Of a DNA stretch of 64,000 nucleotides, positions 62,701 through 64,000 are shown piece after piece (position 1 is the stretch's first letter; each line of letters opens with the position of its first letter). A program made the translations under genes and the position numbers. The notes under the pieces are model-generated. The model was not told the DNA's origin and made no database searches. It saw only the letters and a program-made list of their open reading frames with translations. The DNA is from Branchiostoma floridae (lineage: Eukaryota > Chordata > Leptocardii > Amphioxiformes > Branchiostomatidae). The DNA is taken from positions 27,468,762 to 27,532,761 of the forward strand of contig NC_049980.1 in assembly GCF_000003815.2 (NCBI RefSeq), written 5' to 3'.

Positions 62701-62790
62701 GCTCATAATATGTTCGGTTTTCTGATTGTGGGTAACTTTTGTTTTGTTTTTTTTTGCTCATAATATGTTCGGTTTTCTGATTGTGGGTAA
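62701..62790 (+). repeat. 35-bp direct repeat
   Basis: GCTCATAATATGTTCGGTTT plus 15 further bases occurs twice without visible change, 55 bp apart, with a T-rich spacer. Confidence 0.9.
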
Positions 62791-63155
62791 GGGATGTTGG
62801 GAAGTGGGGAGGGTGTTGGGAAGTGCGGAGGGTGTCTGCATAAACAACATAAACAACCACAAACGACCACAAACGACCACAAACGACTCTGATATGCAGT
62901 GTATATGGGGCAATGACCTTTTGCGACGCTCTAGAAACATTGTTTATACATTTATTAATTAAAACAACGCAGCAACTCCTACGTATTCACCAGTTATTTC
63001 GAGTTATTGGAGTTCCGGGTTTCAAGATCAAAGCAATTCTTGGCCTGACCATGTAGGATCTCGTGTGTTTGCATTTGAGGCTGAAAAACACTTACTATAC
63101 AAGTTTTAGAAGCTGACAATGATAGGATTGCGGTATGAACCAACAGCTTCCATAG

Positions 63156-63377
63156 TTTTATCGCCCTGTCGTCTATGGAGCCGAGGAAGGTATCGAGAAC
63201 TTCCCCATGCAGACTCCTAGCACGGGCGATCTGGACAACATGGCGGCTGAATTGCTCGAGAATACTATTTTGCCTCGCAGGGATATCGATCTCGGAGATT
63301 CAAGGACGAAGCTTGAAAAGAAAAGGGGGAGTAGTGTAACAGTGGTACTGCCTACCGTCCTTGCCAAGGAGCTCTGA
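63156..63377 (+). other. Unassigned open frame ending at TGA 63375-63377
   Basis: A frame of 73 codons opens just after an in-frame TAG that overlaps a possible acceptor (CCATAG). It reads VVYGAEEGIENFPMQTPSTG and ends VVLPTVLAKEL. Balanced composition looks protein-like, but there is no family match I know and no start codon context. It could be a terminal exon or a retroelement piece. Confidence 0.3.
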
Positions 63378-63383
63378 GCTTTT

Positions 63384-63450
63384 GTGGCGATAGCGGTAGC
63401 GTGCTTGCTTTGTTATCTGAGCACCTAAGGTTCGATCCCGGGTGTCGGCA
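63384..63450 (+). repeat. tRNA-like sequence, probably a SINE head
   Basis: It has an A-box-like TAGCGGTAGCGTGC and a good B box GGTTCGATCCC (63429-63439). The acceptor stem does not pair well, so a working tRNA gene is unlikely; a tRNA-derived SINE is more likely. Confidence 0.5.
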
Positions 63451-64000
63451 TCATTTCTGTTTCTTTCTGATCCTACTCGCCCCTCTGAATTCTTACAGTG
63501 TGTAATCCCTCACTAGTAGCGTATACAAATTACACACACTGTCTGGAACTCGCCTGCAGAGTGATTCCCGAGTTATAATAACACGCACCAAGGAGAACCT
63601 CCTTGCACCATGACAACGTGTACTCGATCCCCACACTGTGTATTTGGTTAAACGGATACACGCACTTGGTGCCAGACCGGACCGGGCAGCCAAGGCCAGG
63701 GCAATAATTGCCCGGCAAAAATTAAACTCCCGGGCCAAGGAAGTTATTGGGCTCTATCTCCCCGGAGCGCAAAATTAGATTGGCGGGCAGGCTGCATTTT
63801 ACTCCACCTGGGTGTCGTCTGGTGCCAGGATAACTTGTTATTTGTTAATAACCCCTTTGCTCCTTTTTGTTGCTAAATTCCCTTCTACTGCCCTGAACTG
63901 CTCTTGTAGTCACGTTGAAAATGTGACCCGGATAACTTGTTCAACTGAAACTTGTTCAATGACCGTGTGCCTCAAAACCCCCATATAGAACCATGTCTGC

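Larger units (their letters stand above)
62362..64000. other. Right-edge region after the gene E first exon
   Basis: Probably intron. It contains a 35-bp direct repeat at 62701-62735 and 62756-62790, an (AAACGACCAC)n tract near 62855-62887, an unassigned open frame and a tRNA-like sequence. Confidence 0.5.

Noticed and set aside
63384-63450. Functional tRNA gene
   Set aside because: A and B boxes are present but the acceptor stem does not pair and no clear anticodon arm could be drawn.

Overview
The window looks like nuclear DNA of an invertebrate chordate, most likely a lancelet (Branchiostoma). This is inferred from gene families and gene structure, not from a search. Genes are split into many short exons with GT..AG introns. 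The families are metazoan: LDL-receptor class A (LDLa) modules, laminin-type EGF (LE) modules, a fatty acid transport protein, and a large TPR protein. Introns and intergenic DNA are full of small terminal-inverted-repeat elements and microsatellites. There is one assembly gap (N run, 27438-27767). No prokaryotic operons, rRNA or CRISPR were seen.

Region 1 (1-38608, + strand) is a tandem array of four related genes for predicted secreted Cys-rich proteins. Gene A (1-3813) is a 3' end only. Gene B (7627-14080) has a signal peptide, three LDLa and a run of LE modules. Gene C (17524-25915) has a signal peptide, two LDLa, LE modules and a Cys-rich tail. Gene D (29241-36954, or to 38608 with a second terminal exon) is a close paralogue of C whose first exon appears lost in the N gap. 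Nearly every LE exon is phase 0 and starts at the fifth cysteine of the module, so each exon is a swappable unit. C and D match exon by exon, often with identical lengths. A fifth LDLa signal-peptide exon (62151-62361) begins another possible member at the right edge.

Region 2 (41474-48612, + strand) holds one locus: N-terminal TPR-like helices, a nucleotidyltransferase-like domain with a GS...SDLEF motif (GlnD/DUF294 type), then about 16 TPR units of 44 residues. The reading frame breaks near 46300-46334, between the two halves.

Region 3 (49991-56544, - strand) is a complete ten-exon SLC27A/FATP-type acyl-CoA synthetase of 617 residues, convergent with the TPR gene.

Region 4 (56545-64000) is mostly repeats: a 2.1 kb TTAA-flanked element carrying a LINE tail fragment, a dispersed repeat also found in the FATP first intron, a tRNA-like SINE head, and the last LDLa exon.

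The three groups have no obvious shared pathway. The array probably encodes extracellular ligand- or matrix-binding proteins, the TPR/NTase protein is probably an intracellular signalling or defence-type scaffold, and the FATP is a lipid enzyme.
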